Positions 21,115-30,238 of a DNA stretch of 64,000 nt are shown piece after piece. Origin of the DNA: Streptomyces sp. DH5 (lineage in GTDB: Bacteria > Actinomycetota > Actinomycetes > Streptomycetales > Streptomycetaceae); contig NZ_JAHWGP010000026.1 in NCBI RefSeq assembly GCF_020873915.1, positions 45,066 through 109,065 on the forward strand, written 5' to 3'. The notes under the pieces are model-generated. The model searched no databases. It saw only the letters and a program-made list of their open reading frames with translations, and was not told the DNA's origin. A program made the translations under genes and the position numbers. The stretch's first letter is position 1; every line of letters starts with the position of its first letter.

Positions 21115-21223
21115 GTCGCGCCACGGCGCACGGGTTCACAACCGCCACAACACCCCGCCCATCACCTGCCGGTGGTCCCGCCACGGCAACACCCGGCAGC
21201 AGCGGTGCTATCCGCTCCCACGC

Positions 21224-21316
21224 ATCCGTCAGCTCGCAGTCAAGATGCTCAAGCGCCAGATGTTCGGCCGTGCCGGCTTCGAGCTACTCCGCAAACGCGC
21301 CCTGCTGCACATGTGA
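21224..21316 (+). pseudogene. C-terminal remnant of an ISL3-like transposase
   Basis: The frame ending at TGA 21314-21316 encodes about 30 residues ending KMLKRQMFGRAGFELLRKR plus ALLHM. That is a characteristic tail of ISL3-family DDE transposases. Upstream in the same frame the sequence is not transposase-like, and no inverted repeats were found. It is an old IS scar in the gap between the DUF3048 and HEAT-like genes. Confidence 0.7.
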
Positions 21317-21360
21317 CCCCAGGGCACAACTCCGGCCTGTCGACGCAGTAGCCTCAGCCT

Positions 21361-22176
21361 GTGTCCCGCAGCCGCAGACAGGCCGAGCAGCCTCGCCCCG
21401 CCGAACTCACCCCCTTTCAGACACTGCTGGACAGCACAGACTGGGCATCGCTCGCCACAGCCTGCGGCACGGGTGAATCCCTGCCGGCGGCGCTGACACG
21501 CCTGACCAGCTCGGACCCGGTCATCAGGGAGTCCGCTCTCCAGGATGCGCTGGGCCCCGTCACTCACCAGAACAGCATCTACGAGGCCACCGTGCCCGTG
21601 GCGCTCTTCGTCGCGGCGATCCTCAACCACCCGGCCATCACGGCAGGCGACTACAGCCACGACGCCGCGGCACCCCCGACCCACCCGACCCTCGTGCGGC
21701 TCCTCGGCTGGCTCGGCGACACCGCCTACGACGCCGACGACGCCGACGACGAGTGCGTTGCCATGGACGAACGCCATTACGGGAAGGGACGTCCCGAGGA
21801 GTACACGGAGATGCGTGCGTTCAGGGACGCGCGGCCGGCGATCTTCTCCGCTGTCGAAGCCCTCCTCGGCCATGACGACGCGGACGTGCGCCATGCCGCT
21901 CTGATCGCTGCCATTCCCCTCACAGAGCACCCCCTTCTCACCCGGCACCAGGCTGATCTGGCCGGCCACGCACGACGTCTACTGGCCACCAGTACTCACC
22001 GGCGCCATCGCGACCGCGTCCTGGACGCGCTGAACGCATGGGGTCACGACACCTGCGGATGGGAGAACGCGTCCGACATCGCAGCCCGCGAGCACCGTGC
22101 CCGCCTGAGAGCCGCACGCGCTTCCTGGGACGGCAACCGGACAGGCGGCGGCTACAGCGAAGACCCGCCGTTCTGA
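21361..22176 (+). CDS. HEAT-repeat-like hypothetical protein
   Basis: 271-aa Ala/Leu-rich helical protein without signal or membrane segments. Helical pairs such as SSDPVIRESALQDAL and GHDDADVRHAALIAAIPLTEH are typical of HEAT/PBS-type scaffold repeats. The C-terminal 60 residues are basic. The GTG start lies just after the transposase remnant. No enzymatic motif is seen. It looks like the orphan HEAT-repeat proteins that many Streptomyces carry near toxin or IS genes; function unknown. Confidence 0.72.
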   Translation: MSRSRRQAEQPRPAELTPFQTLLDSTDWASLATACGTGESLPAALTRLTSSDPVIRESALQDALGPVTHQNSIYEATVPVALFVAAILNHPAITAGDYSHDAAAPPTHPTLVRLLGWLGDTAYDADDADDECVAMDERHYGKGRPEEYTEMRAFRDARPAIFSAVEALLGHDDADVRHAALIAAIPLTEHPLLTRHQADLAGHARRLLATSTHRRHRDRVLDALNAWGHDTCGWENASDIAAREHRARLRAARASWDGNRTGGGYSEDPPF

Positions 22177-22181
22177 CCCAA

Positions 22182-22201
22182 GGTCCGGAACGCTCCGGGC
22201 C
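22182..22201. terminator. Hairpin between convergent genes
   Basis: GGTCCGG-AACGCT-CCGGGCC, a 7-bp stem with one G-U pair, just after the HEAT-like gene and 70 bp before the end of the leftward LuxR-type gene. Confidence 0.5.
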
Positions 22202-22270
22202 AGAAGAGCCTCCTACCCGCCCGGGTGGTGCTCTCGCAGGACGTCCACCCACACCCGGGCTCGACTCAGG

Positions 22271-24961
22271 TCACTGGCGGAGTCCGGCGCCCGCCGCCAG
22301 TTCGGCCCTGGCTCGCTCCGCGAGGCCGTCCGCGCCGCAGGAGCGGGCCAGGGCCAGGCCGCGTTCGAGGTCGGGCGCGGAGCGGGCGAGGATGCCGTGT
22401 TCGACGCGGGCCACGGCGTGTTCGTACTGGCAGGGCGAGGCTTCCAGGTAGGTGACCGCCTGGGCGGCGAGACGGACCGCGCGCTGGCCGGTCTCGAGTG
22501 CGGCGGCGAGTCGCAGCGCCTCGCCTATGGCGGTGTCCGTGCCGAGGCGTTCGGCGTGCCGGCGAACGTCGACGGCGAGCCGGGCGGCGCGGCCGGGATC
22601 CTCGGTGGCGAGGGCACGGGCGAGGTCGGATGCGGCGAAGACGTGCACGGGATGGTGGTGTCCGCGGGCGGCCGCCGCCTTCTCCGCCGCCTCCAGTTCG
22701 TTGATGCCTTCCTTGGTGTGTCCGGCGGCGAGCAGCAGCCGCCCGCGTACCGAGCGCGGGTCGGGCAGCACGATGGTGGACGGGTAGGGCGGGGTGAAGC
22801 CGTGCCGTTCGGCCATCGCCCAGGCCTCGTCGACGTGACCGCGGGCGAGCAGGGTGTCGACGAGGTTGCAGGTGGCCGTCCAGTAGAGGGGGAGTCCGCG
22901 GCCGACGCGCTCGGCGTGGCGCAGGGACTCCCGCAGGGACGCCTCCGCCTCTTCCAGCCGGCCCCGCCTGCGGTGTGCGAGACCGACGTAGGCGTGCGCC
23001 AGGACCAGGTGGCCGCCGCTCCAGCCTGCCGTGTCGTAGGCGTGCAGGGCCTCGTTGTAGAGGCTCTCGGCGCGGTCGAGACGGTCGGTGTAGGCGTAGG
23101 AGGTCGCCAGCATCAGCAGGAGTTCGACACCCCACTCGGTGTCGGTCCAGCCGAGCCCCGGCGCGAGACGGCCGTTGACGAGGGCGCGGTCGCAGACCTC
23201 GACGACCTCCTCGGCGTTCTCGCCGCGCATCATCGCGTCGAAGCCACGCAGGATCAGCAGCGCCCGTTCGGAGTTGTCGCGGCCGGTGCAGGTGGCGGCG
23301 AGCCGGGCGAGGCGTTCGGAGCGGCCGGGTGTGGGGGTCTCGCCGGCGTGGATGCCCTCCCACATGAACCGCACCGCCTGGAGCCGCATGCGGGCGGGAC
23401 CGGGGTCGAGCCGGGCGGCCTCCGCCTCGACCGTGCGGACGGCCTCCTCCATCTGGTCGTTGTGCAGCAGGGCCTGGGAGAGGCGGATGACGGCGTCGAC
23501 GCGGCGGCTGCCGTCGAGGCCGGGCATGCCGAGCGCGGTGCGCAGATGGCCGATGGTGCGGGCGGGCGCGGTGAGGAAGGTGGCGCTGCCCAGTTCGTAC
23601 AGGACGTGCGCGTGGACGTCGGGGCGGGGCGGTTCCTCCAGCGCGCGTTCCAGGCAGCGGCGGGCGGCGTCCGGGGCGCCGACGGCGAGGTGTTCGCGGG
23701 CGGCCTCGCGCAGTTGCCAGACGAGTTCCTCGTCGTCGTCCGGGTGCACTTCGAGGAGGTGGCGGGCGGCCGCCGCGGCGCCGCGTCCGGAGTCGGTGAC
23801 GATCCGGGCGGCGATGCCGTGCATGGCCCGGCGCAGGGCGTCGGGGATGGAGTTGTAGACGGCGGTGGCGATGAGCGGGTGGACGAACTCGAGGTCGCCG
23901 GGTCCGGTGCTGTGCGTGGCGGCCGGGTCGGGGGCGGTGAGTATGCGGGCGGTGCGCAGGCGTTCGGCGCAGCGGGCGGCGTCGTCGGGGCCGAGGGTGG
24001 CGAGTTCGGCGACCAGGTCGACGGTGATGCCGGTACCGAGGATGGCGGCGGCCCAGGCGAACCGGGTGGCGTCGATGCCGAGTTCCTCCAGGCGGGCGAC
24101 GAGGCCGCCGCCGCGGGCCGAGCGGTTGAGGTCGCGCAGGGCGCCGGCGTGTGCCTCGACGGGTTCGAGTTCGCTGTCCTGGACCTTGGCGAGGAGTTCC
24201 ACGGTCTCGTAGGGGTTGCCGGCGGTGACGGCCCACACCTCGCGGCAGAACGCGGCGTCGGCGCTCTCGCCGAGGGTGGCCCGGGTGAGTCCGGCCGCGG
24301 CGTCGGGGGTGAGGGCGCTGAGGGTGGTGACGGGGCGGTCGGCCGCCGCGGCGACGGCGTCCAGGTGCCCGGCGCCGGCGCCGGAGATCTCGCCGGGCCG
24401 GCGGGCCACGACGACGAGGACGGACAGGTCGGTGAGGCGTTGCGCGAACGCGGCGAGCCAGTACAGGGTTTCCTGGTCGGCCCAGTGGGCGTCGTCGATC
24501 AGCAGCACCAGCGGCCAGTCCCGGCGGGCCAGTCGGCGCACGGCCGCCACGAGTCCCTCGCACACTCCCTGCGGGTCGGCGTGCCGGTCGCCGGGGTCGG
24601 CTATGCCGAGGGCGGGGCCGGCGATGTCGTACCAGTCGCCGAGGTACTCGCGGGCCTCCTCCGGCAGCATGGACACCAGGGCGGGCTGGAGGAGTTGACG
24701 CAGGACGTTGAAGGGGACCGAGCGCAGGGTCTCGCCGCCGCGGGCGGACCAGACGGTGCAGCCGCGCCGTTCGGCGATGCGCCGGGTCTCCGCCAGCAGC
24801 GCGGTCTTGCCGAGCCCCGCCTCGCCCCGGAGCACCAGCAGACCGCCCGGCGAGGAACGGTCGGCGCACAGGATGTCGACGGCCTCCGTGAGGGCGGCGA
24901 CTTCCTCCTCACGTTCCCAGAGGGAAGCCGAGGAAGCGGCCGGGGGCCGTACCTCCGTCAT
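22271..24961 (-). CDS. LuxR-type large ATP-binding regulator lacking its C-terminal HTH
   Basis: 896-aa protein with the LAL layout. An AAA/STAND ATPase holds Walker A GEAGLGKT (residues 46-53) and Walker B LVLLIDDAHWAD (about 152-163). It is followed by a long helical TPR-like region (for example TSYAYTDRLDRAESLYNEAL and AHRRRGRLEEAEASLRESL). The protein stops at GLAERARAELAAGAGLRQ, the point where LAL proteins normally enter their LuxR HTH. Only 94 bp separate the stop from the next gene and contain no HTH. It is either a truncated regulator or one acting through protein contacts. ATG 24961 follows GGGGAGG. The upstream open frame, running into tandem repeats, is not coding. Confidence 0.86.
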   Translation of the reverse strand: MTEVRPPAASSASLWEREEEVAALTEAVDILCADRSSPGGLLVLRGEAGLGKTALLAETRRIAERRGCTVWSARGGETLRSVPFNVLRQLLQPALVSMLPEEAREYLGDWYDIAGPALGIADPGDRHADPQGVCEGLVAAVRRLARRDWPLVLLIDDAHWADQETLYWLAAFAQRLTDLSVLVVVARRPGEISGAGAGHLDAVAAAADRPVTTLSALTPDAAAGLTRATLGESADAAFCREVWAVTAGNPYETVELLAKVQDSELEPVEAHAGALRDLNRSARGGGLVARLEELGIDATRFAWAAAILGTGITVDLVAELATLGPDDAARCAERLRTARILTAPDPAATHSTGPGDLEFVHPLIATAVYNSIPDALRRAMHGIAARIVTDSGRGAAAAARHLLEVHPDDDEELVWQLREAAREHLAVGAPDAARRCLERALEEPPRPDVHAHVLYELGSATFLTAPARTIGHLRTALGMPGLDGSRRVDAVIRLSQALLHNDQMEEAVRTVEAEAARLDPGPARMRLQAVRFMWEGIHAGETPTPGRSERLARLAATCTGRDNSERALLILRGFDAMMRGENAEEVVEVCDRALVNGRLAPGLGWTDTEWGVELLLMLATSYAYTDRLDRAESLYNEALHAYDTAGWSGGHLVLAHAYVGLAHRRRGRLEEAEASLRESLRHAERVGRGLPLYWTATCNLVDTLLARGHVDEAWAMAERHGFTPPYPSTIVLPDPRSVRGRLLLAAGHTKEGINELEAAEKAAAARGHHHPVHVFAASDLARALATEDPGRAARLAVDVRRHAERLGTDTAIGEALRLAAALETGQRAVRLAAQAVTYLEASPCQYEHAVARVEHGILARSAPDLERGLALARSCGADGLAERARAELAAGAGLRQ

Positions 24962-25165
24962 CCCGCTACCTCCCCGAGTCGCCCGAATGACGTACAGGTC
25001 TCGAGCGTAGTCCTCCGTCCGCCCGAGCGGTGCCCGCTCGGTACACGTGTTGCCGTGGCGGGTGACAAGGATCACGACGGGTCGACACCCGCCATGTCCC
25101 ATCAGCGGGTCCTGATGGTCAACGGCCCTCAAGGGGCGGGGGGATGAGCCTCCCTGGGCGGGGGT

Positions 25166-25634
25166 CGCGCCCGGCCACGGAAGTGACGGGGCGCACGCGC
25201 CACCGGGGACGGACACGGATACGCCACCGCACCACCGGCCCCCGGCACAGGTCACGCGGAGCCCCGGTGCCGGAGGCGGGCGGCACACAACTCCCCGTAC
25301 CGGCCGGGGCGCGCAGCCACGGTGCGGGACCGGCCGATCGCGCCCGGCCACGGACACGGCGGACGCACGCGCCACCGGGGACGGACACGGATACGCCACC
25401 GCACCACCGGGCCCCGGCACAGGTCACGCGGAGCCCCGGTGCCGGAGGCGGGCGGCACACAACTCCCCGTACCGGCCGGGGCGCGCAGCCACGGTGCGGG
25501 ACCGGCCGATCGCGCCCGGCCACGGACACGGCGGACGCACGCGCCACCGGGGACGGACACGGATACGCCACCGCGCCACCGGGGACGGACACGGATACGC
25601 CACCGCACCACCGGCCCCCGGCACAGGTCACGCG
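25166..25634. repeat. 172-bp tandem repeat array, about 2.6 copies
   Basis: Units start CGCGCCCGGCCACGG at 25166, 25339 and 25511, giving periods of 173 and 172 bp with near identity between copies. The third copy carries an internal 32-bp duplication (CACCGG at 25545 and again at 25577) and breaks off at 25634. It lies in the 1.15-kb stretch 24962-26109 between the LuxR-type gene and the DUF2510 gene. The remaining part, 25635-26109, is GC-rich with no gene I can support. Long frames run through it on both strands, as expected from its composition. Confidence 0.93.
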
Positions 25635-26109
25635 CCGGGGCGGATGCCTGCGCACGCATCCCGAGCGAGGACCAGCGGGTCTCGCTCAGCACGGAAGCGA
25701 CGGACCCGCGGATCGCCGGGCGGACGGCCAGCACAGGCACGCCACCGAACCACCGGCACGTGCGCGGCCCGTGGCGGGCCGGCCGGTTCCGCTCAGTCCG
25801 GGGCCGCGCACGGCGACGGACGGGACGGCGGGGCGGTCCGGTGTCCGGGTGGGCGTGGTCAGCCCGGGTGCCGGGGCCCGGCGGTGCCGCTCGGCCGGGG
25901 CCCGGAGGTCGGGCGCGCGGGCCGGTGCCGCCGCGCGCTCCCGGCGGATGGAGGCGCCGGAGGGTGTACGCACGAGCCGGGGCGCGTGGGGCGCGGGGCT
26001 CACGGCGGCCGGGCCGGCCGGGCCGGGGTCGGACACACGCCCCGGGTGCCGGGGCGCGCGGGCGGGGTTCTCTCATACGGGTTTCACCGTCACCTCATAC
26101 GGTGGGGGC

Positions 26110-27066
26110 ATGACGCAGGTGACTCCTCCCGGGTGGTACCCCGATCCCGGGCAGACGAATGACGGACCGGCGACCGAGCGCTGGTGGGACGGCGCGGCCT
26201 GGACGGAGCAGGTCCGGCCGACGGGGCCGGCCGCCGCATGGGGTCCGCCCGCGCCGGGCACGGCGGCCGGGCCGGCGTATCCGGCCTACCCGGTGTATCC
26301 GGCCGCGCCGCCGCCCGGACGGGGCCACAAGGTGCGCAACGGCATAGCCGTCGCGGTGGCCGTCGCCGTCCTGGCGAGCATCGGTGTGGGGGTGTACACG
26401 CTGACGGACGACGGCGGGGGCGGGGACGCCACGACCTCGCAGTCGTCCGGCGGCCGGGGCGGCGGGCCGGAGGGCGGCCCGGGCGACGGCGGGGGCGAGG
26501 AGTCCGGGCCGGACACGTCCGGGCCGCCGCGGGTGGAGAGCGGGTCGGTGACGGACGGGCTGAGCGGCATCAGCCTGCCCGTCCCCGACGGCTGGTACGG
26601 CCAGGAACTCCAGGTGGGCGCCGCGGTCACGTCGAAGGACTCCTACGACTGCCCCGGCAACACCTCCAAGAGCTGCACCAAGGGCGGTGCGTACTCGGCG
26701 CCCGCGGTGGCGCTGGGCAGCCGCGGCTCCACCGCCGAGGAGGTCGCCAAGGCGGACATCGCCGAGAACGCCGAGGAGAGCTACGGCGGAGACGCCTACG
26801 GGAAGATCACCTCGCACGACGTGCTGGCGTCCAAGGCGGTGACCGTGGCCGGACAGAAGGGCTATCTGGTCCGCTGGAAGGCGGTCACCAGCAAGGGCTC
26901 CGACGGGTTCGTCCAGTCGCTCGCCTTCCCGTCCCCGGCAAAGCCGAAGCAGATCGTCGTGGTGCGCTTCGGGGTCGACACCGACCAGACGCAGGCCGTC
27001 CTCGACGAGATCACCGAGGGCATCGAGGTGGCGTCGGCCGACGGCGGCAACGGGCAGGACGTCTGA
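26110..27066 (+). CDS. DUF2510 membrane-anchored protein
   Basis: 318-aa protein. An N-terminal DUF2510 motif (PPGWYPDPGQ..ERWWDGAAWTEQVRP, residues 5-38) is followed by a Pro/Ala/Tyr-rich linker, one transmembrane helix near 78-98 (IAVAVAVAVLASIGVGV), a Gly/Ser/Pro-rich linker and an extracytoplasmic domain about 145-310. That domain includes a Cys pair (DSYDCPGNTSKSC). It is typical of actinobacterial DUF2510 proteins with variable outer domains; role unknown. ATG 26110 has GGTGGGGG just upstream. A strong terminator follows. Confidence 0.84.
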   Translation: MTQVTPPGWYPDPGQTNDGPATERWWDGAAWTEQVRPTGPAAAWGPPAPGTAAGPAYPAYPVYPAAPPPGRGHKVRNGIAVAVAVAVLASIGVGVYTLTDDGGGGDATTSQSSGGRGGGPEGGPGDGGGEESGPDTSGPPRVESGSVTDGLSGISLPVPDGWYGQELQVGAAVTSKDSYDCPGNTSKSCTKGGAYSAPAVALGSRGSTAEEVAKADIAENAEESYGGDAYGKITSHDVLASKAVTVAGQKGYLVRWKAVTSKGSDGFVQSLAFPSPAKPKQIVVVRFGVDTDQTQAVLDEITEGIEVASADGGNGQDV

Positions 27067-27080
27067 CGCCCGGTATCTCA

Positions 27081-27128
27081 CGGCCGGGTGGAGCACCCCT
27101 CCGCTCAAGAGGGTGCCCCACCCGGCCG
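27081..27128. terminator. Strong bidirectional terminator
   Basis: Inverted repeat with an 11-bp outer stem CGGCCGGGTGG (27081-27091) / CCACCCGGCCG (27118-27128). A nearly continuous inner stem GCACCC..TC/GA..GGGTGC encloses a small A/C-rich loop. It lies between convergent DUF2510 and tetR genes. Confidence 0.85.
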
Positions 27129-27207
27129 GGCTGCGCGCCGCCCCCGTCCCCACGGTGCGGCGCGGCCGGGCCGCCGTCCGGTCGTGCCGGGAGCGGCGGC
27201 CCGAGTC

Positions 27208-27822
27208 TCATTCGAGGCCGAGTGCCGGCAGTACGGCGGTCTCCACGAAGCGGACCAGATAGTCCGGGTCGGCGTTGCGCCCCTCCAGCAGGGGCCGGAC
27301 CCGCAGCACGCCGAAGATCTGTGCCGGGACGTACTCCAGCGCCGGGTTCTCCGCGTCGGCCTCGCCGCGTTCGACCCCGCGCCGCAGGATCCGGTCCAGC
27401 GCTGCGAGCTCCGGGTCGACCAGTGCCTCGCGCAGTGCCCGCGCCAGTTCCCTGTCCCGGGTGACCGCGTGTCCGAGCGCCTGGAGCAGTGCGGTGTCCT
27501 TCGGCGACCACTCCGCCGCGCACCGGGCCGCTTCCCGCAGGTCCCCGGCGAGGGTGCCGGTGTCGATACGGGCGATCCGCGCCTGCCGGCTGGACCGCAG
27601 GGCCGCGGCGACGAACCGGGGTTTGGTCCGCCACTGCCGGTAGAGCGTCGACTTGCTGCACCGCGTGCTGGCGGCGACGCCCTCCATGGTCACGGCGTCG
27701 TAGCCGCATTCCCGGATCTGGTCCAGCACGGCGTCGAAGAACTCCCGCTCGCGCTCCGGCGTGATCTTGGAGCGGCGCGCGGTGTCGACCGGTGCGGGTC
27801 GGTCCACGTCCTGCGACGTCAT
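27208..27822 (-). CDS. TetR-family transcriptional regulator
   Basis: 204-aa repressor with an N-terminal TetR HTH: REFFDAVLDQIRECGYDAV, then MEGVAASTRCSKSTLYRQW, about residues 26-65. The C-terminal ligand domain resembles the TetR_C_16/C-terminal-like group (AALLQALGHAV-type helices, ending FVETAVLPALGLE). ATG 27822 gives MTSQDVDRP with GGAGC upstream. A 13-bp-arm inverted repeat lies 63-94 bp upstream, so it probably represses itself. No divergent target gene is visible next to it. Confidence 0.92.
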   Translation of the reverse strand: MTSQDVDRPAPVDTARRSKITPEREREFFDAVLDQIRECGYDAVTMEGVAASTRCSKSTLYRQWRTKPRFVAAALRSSRQARIARIDTGTLAGDLREAARCAAEWSPKDTALLQALGHAVTRDRELARALREALVDPELAALDRILRRGVERGEADAENPALEYVPAQIFGVLRVRPLLEGRNADPDYLVRFVETAVLPALGLE

Positions 27823-27884
27823 CGGCTCTGCTCCTTGTCCGGGTGGGTCCGGCGTCCGCCGGTCCGCCAGCCTACCGGTACGCG

Positions 27885-27916
27885 AGCGTATCGATACACC
27901 GGCGTATCGGTACGCT
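27885..27916. promoter_or_regulatory. Probable TetR operator
   Basis: AGCGTATCGATAC-ACCGGC-GTATCGGTACGCT is an inverted repeat matching at 12 of 13 arm positions. A further half site GTATCGAT follows at about 27919. The left arm contains the perfect 10-bp palindrome GTATCGATAC. Confidence 0.75.
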
Positions 27917-28393
27917 GGTGTATCGATGACGATCGGCATCCCGCCCCCCGGCCGGGCCGGCCGGCGTAGCCCCCGGTCGCGGGATACGTCGCCCCGTCGT
28001 CGAGGAAGCAGTCGAAGGCGGGCGGCGGATACGTGGCGCGGTGACCGACAAGGTGCTCCACGAGGTGGGGCGCAGCGTCGCGGCAGGCGGGCGCCGGGGA
28101 GGAGCTCGTTCCCGACCGGGACTCGTGGTCGGACGGCTCGACGGCGCCGAGCGCCGTCACCGAGAGCATGACCGCGGCTGCCGCCGCCGTGCCCGTGCCC
28201 CGGTGCGGCAGCCGCACGCCCCGGTGGGGGTGCCGTCCCGGCGTGACCACGGACAGCGGTCTGACGACGACGGCGATGGCGACGGCGATGGCCCACACGG
28301 GAGCAGCGAACAGGCCCGCAGCGCGAGCGGAACGAACCCGTCCGGCGCTTCCTTCCCCGGGCGGCTGAACAGGCGTACGAGCTCCGGCGCAGC
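27917..28393. other. Intergenic stretch, possible remnant of a small membrane protein
   Basis: No gene is firmly supported. On the minus strand one frame reads a hydrophobic stretch (LFAAPVWAIAVAIAVVV), a second Ala/Val stretch, then a plausible soluble tail (FDCFLDDGATYPATGGY), and runs on through the TetR operator to a TGA overlapping the tetR ATG. The lack of a good start and the overlap with the operator argue for a decayed gene or chance. Confidence 0.25.
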
Positions 28394-30238
28394 CTAGTCG
28401 TCGGGTTCCGGCGCCGTGTGCCCGTACCAGCTCGCCCGGCGCAGCGCGGACTCGGTACCGGCGAGGTAGACGGCGGTGGCGAGCCACTGGGCCGCGTACC
28501 GGTCGGGTCCGCCGTCGTCGAGGCGGCCGAAGGCGTCACGGGTACGGTGCGCGGCCACCGCGCCGAGGGCGGCGACCAGGCGCGCGCCGTTGACGAAACC
28601 GTCGCGGTGCAGCGCGGCGACGTGCTCGCGGCGATCGTCGTCGCGTGCGGGTTCGGCGGCGGCCCGGCGTCCGCCCGCGACGGCCAGTTCGACCAGCCGG
28701 CGCACGCGCCAGAGCGGCGGGTCGCCCGCGGGGGCGCCGGTACCGGCGGGGGCGGGACCGCAGGGAACGGGCAGGTCCGGCGGGAAGTGGTCGTCGTGGA
28801 GGAGGTCGTAGCCGAGATCGGCGCGTCCCTGCCAGTCGGGCGGGAGGCGCAGGGTCGCCCCGGTGCCCGGCACCGGGGCGACGGCGAGCGGGCGGAGAGT
28901 CGACAGGTGGCCCGGCTCGAGCCGGCCGGCGACCCGGACCCGCAGCCCGGGACGGGCGCCGAGCCGCCGGAGGTTGGCCGTATGGGCGAGGCCGGGATGA
29001 CGGTGGGCGGGGATGAGCCGGACGAGCGCGCCGTCACGCTCGGAGAGGGCCGCGGCGTCACGCTCCGGGAGGACCCGGGCCAGCAGGTCCTCGCCGTCCG
29101 TGCCGACGACCTCGATGTCGCGGACGGTGAGGGGTCCGGTGTGCCCGGCACCGTCGGAGTCGGCCGCGGGGGGTGCCGGGAACCCCTCGCCGTCGGCCGG
29201 CGTCACCGGTGCGGTCACCGTCCAGGGCCGTCCGGCGGCGAAGGTGGCACGCACACCGGGTTCCGGCAGCAGCCGGCCGTCCGGGGCGACGACCGCGTCG
29301 GTGAGGACGAGGCCGCCGCGGGAGAGCCGGAAGTGGTCGCTCAGGAAGGTCCGGATGGCGACGTGGGCGCCCCCGGCGCGGCGGGCACGGGCCGGCCCGC
29401 CGGGCTTGACGTCGGGGAGCGTGTACCAGTGGCCGTCGTCGTCGACGAGGTGGGTGACCACCCCGCCGAGGCCGTCGGGACCGATCACCGGTTCACGGCA
29501 GACGCCGTACAGCCGCAGCGGACCCTCGGGGCGGAGGCGCCGGCGGACGGTGCCGATCAGTGCCGGGTCGGTGTCGGATGCCTTCAACCGGTATGTGACG
29601 AGGAGGAGTTCGCGGAGTGCGGTGACCGACGCGGCGAGGCTGCGGGGTCGGTGCGGGTCGCGCTCGTCCCGCACGTGCCGCACCACCTCCAGCGCCGCGG
29701 CCTCCGCCCGGTGGAGTCCCGCGAGGCGAGCCGTGTGGGCGGCGCGGAGCAGTTCGGCCCGCAGGACCGCTCCCGCGCCGCCGGTTCCGGCGGACAGTAC
29801 GCTCGCGGCCGCCGACCACAGCCCGGTGGCGGCCCGGACCTGCTCGGCGGAAGGGCCGGCGGGTACGGCGGCGGGGGCGGTCGGTACGGCGGCCCGCGCC
29901 TGATCGGTGGGCCGGGCCGGTACCGGGGCGCGGTGGTCCGCGTCGGCGACCGGGCAGGACGTCAGCACGGCCGCGCGGTGCAGGCAGCGCGGGGCCAACA
30001 GGCAGGTGCAACCGACCTGTCCGGCCTCCGTGAGGGTGCCGGAGGGGCCGGGGGTGAGGGTGACCCAGGTGTCCTCGCCGCAGCGCACGCGCAGGGTTCC
30101 GGCCCCGGCGGTGACCGCTGCGCCGGCCAGGGCCCCCACGGCCGCGTCCAGCCGGCCCCGCAGGCGGGTGCTCAGGGCCTCCACCGCAAGGGCGACCACC
30201 TCCGGTGCGGCCGGCGGGAGAGGGAGGGAAGGGTTCAT
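28394..30238 (-). CDS. SWIM zinc-finger protein
   Basis: 614-aa protein with a SWIM zinc finger near residue 75 (GCTCLLAPRCLH, the CxC..CxH pattern), which usually binds DNA or protein. The remainder is a large Ala/Arg/Leu-rich region resembling the body of E. coli YehQ-like proteins. ATG 30238 overlaps the TGA of the upstream VWA gene (TGATG), so translation is coupled. It is the last gene of a four-gene leftward block with DUF4132, a 1672-aa protein and DUF5682-VWA. Its location in a VWA/SWIM neighbourhood points to a regulated protein-complex system and not to a metabolic role. Confidence 0.85.
   Translation of the reverse strand: MNPSLPLPPAAPEVVALAVEALSTRLRGRLDAAVGALAGAAVTAGAGTLRVRCGEDTWVTLTPGPSGTLTEAGQVGCTCLLAPRCLHRAAVLTSCPVADADHRAPVPARPTDQARAAVPTAPAAVPAGPSAEQVRAATGLWSAAASVLSAGTGGAGAVLRAELLRAAHTARLAGLHRAEAAALEVVRHVRDERDPHRPRSLAASVTALRELLLVTYRLKASDTDPALIGTVRRRLRPEGPLRLYGVCREPVIGPDGLGGVVTHLVDDDGHWYTLPDVKPGGPARARRAGGAHVAIRTFLSDHFRLSRGGLVLTDAVVAPDGRLLPEPGVRATFAAGRPWTVTAPVTPADGEGFPAPPAADSDGAGHTGPLTVRDIEVVGTDGEDLLARVLPERDAAALSERDGALVRLIPAHRHPGLAHTANLRRLGARPGLRVRVAGRLEPGHLSTLRPLAVAPVPGTGATLRLPPDWQGRADLGYDLLHDDHFPPDLPVPCGPAPAGTGAPAGDPPLWRVRRLVELAVAGGRRAAAEPARDDDRREHVAALHRDGFVNGARLVAALGAVAAHRTRDAFGRLDDGGPDRYAAQWLATAVYLAGTESALRRASWYGHTAPEPDD

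Noticed and set aside
22397-25147. 916-aa plus-strand frame opposite the LuxR-type ATPase
   Set aside because: Gly/Ala/Val-rich shadow; the minus strand has Walker motifs and TPR-like repeats.
25166-25634. CRISPR array
   Set aside because: Units are 172 bp, contiguous and without unique spacers; no cas genes are present.
25144-26109. In-frame extension of the DUF2510 gene through the tandem repeats
   Set aside because: Low-complexity Thr/Arg/Pro sequence derived from the repeats. A good start with an RBS-like sequence lies at 26110, directly before the DUF2510 motif.
20000-28000. Prophage or integrative element
   Set aside because: No integrase, phage structural genes or att repeats; only an isolated transposase tail and truncated genes.
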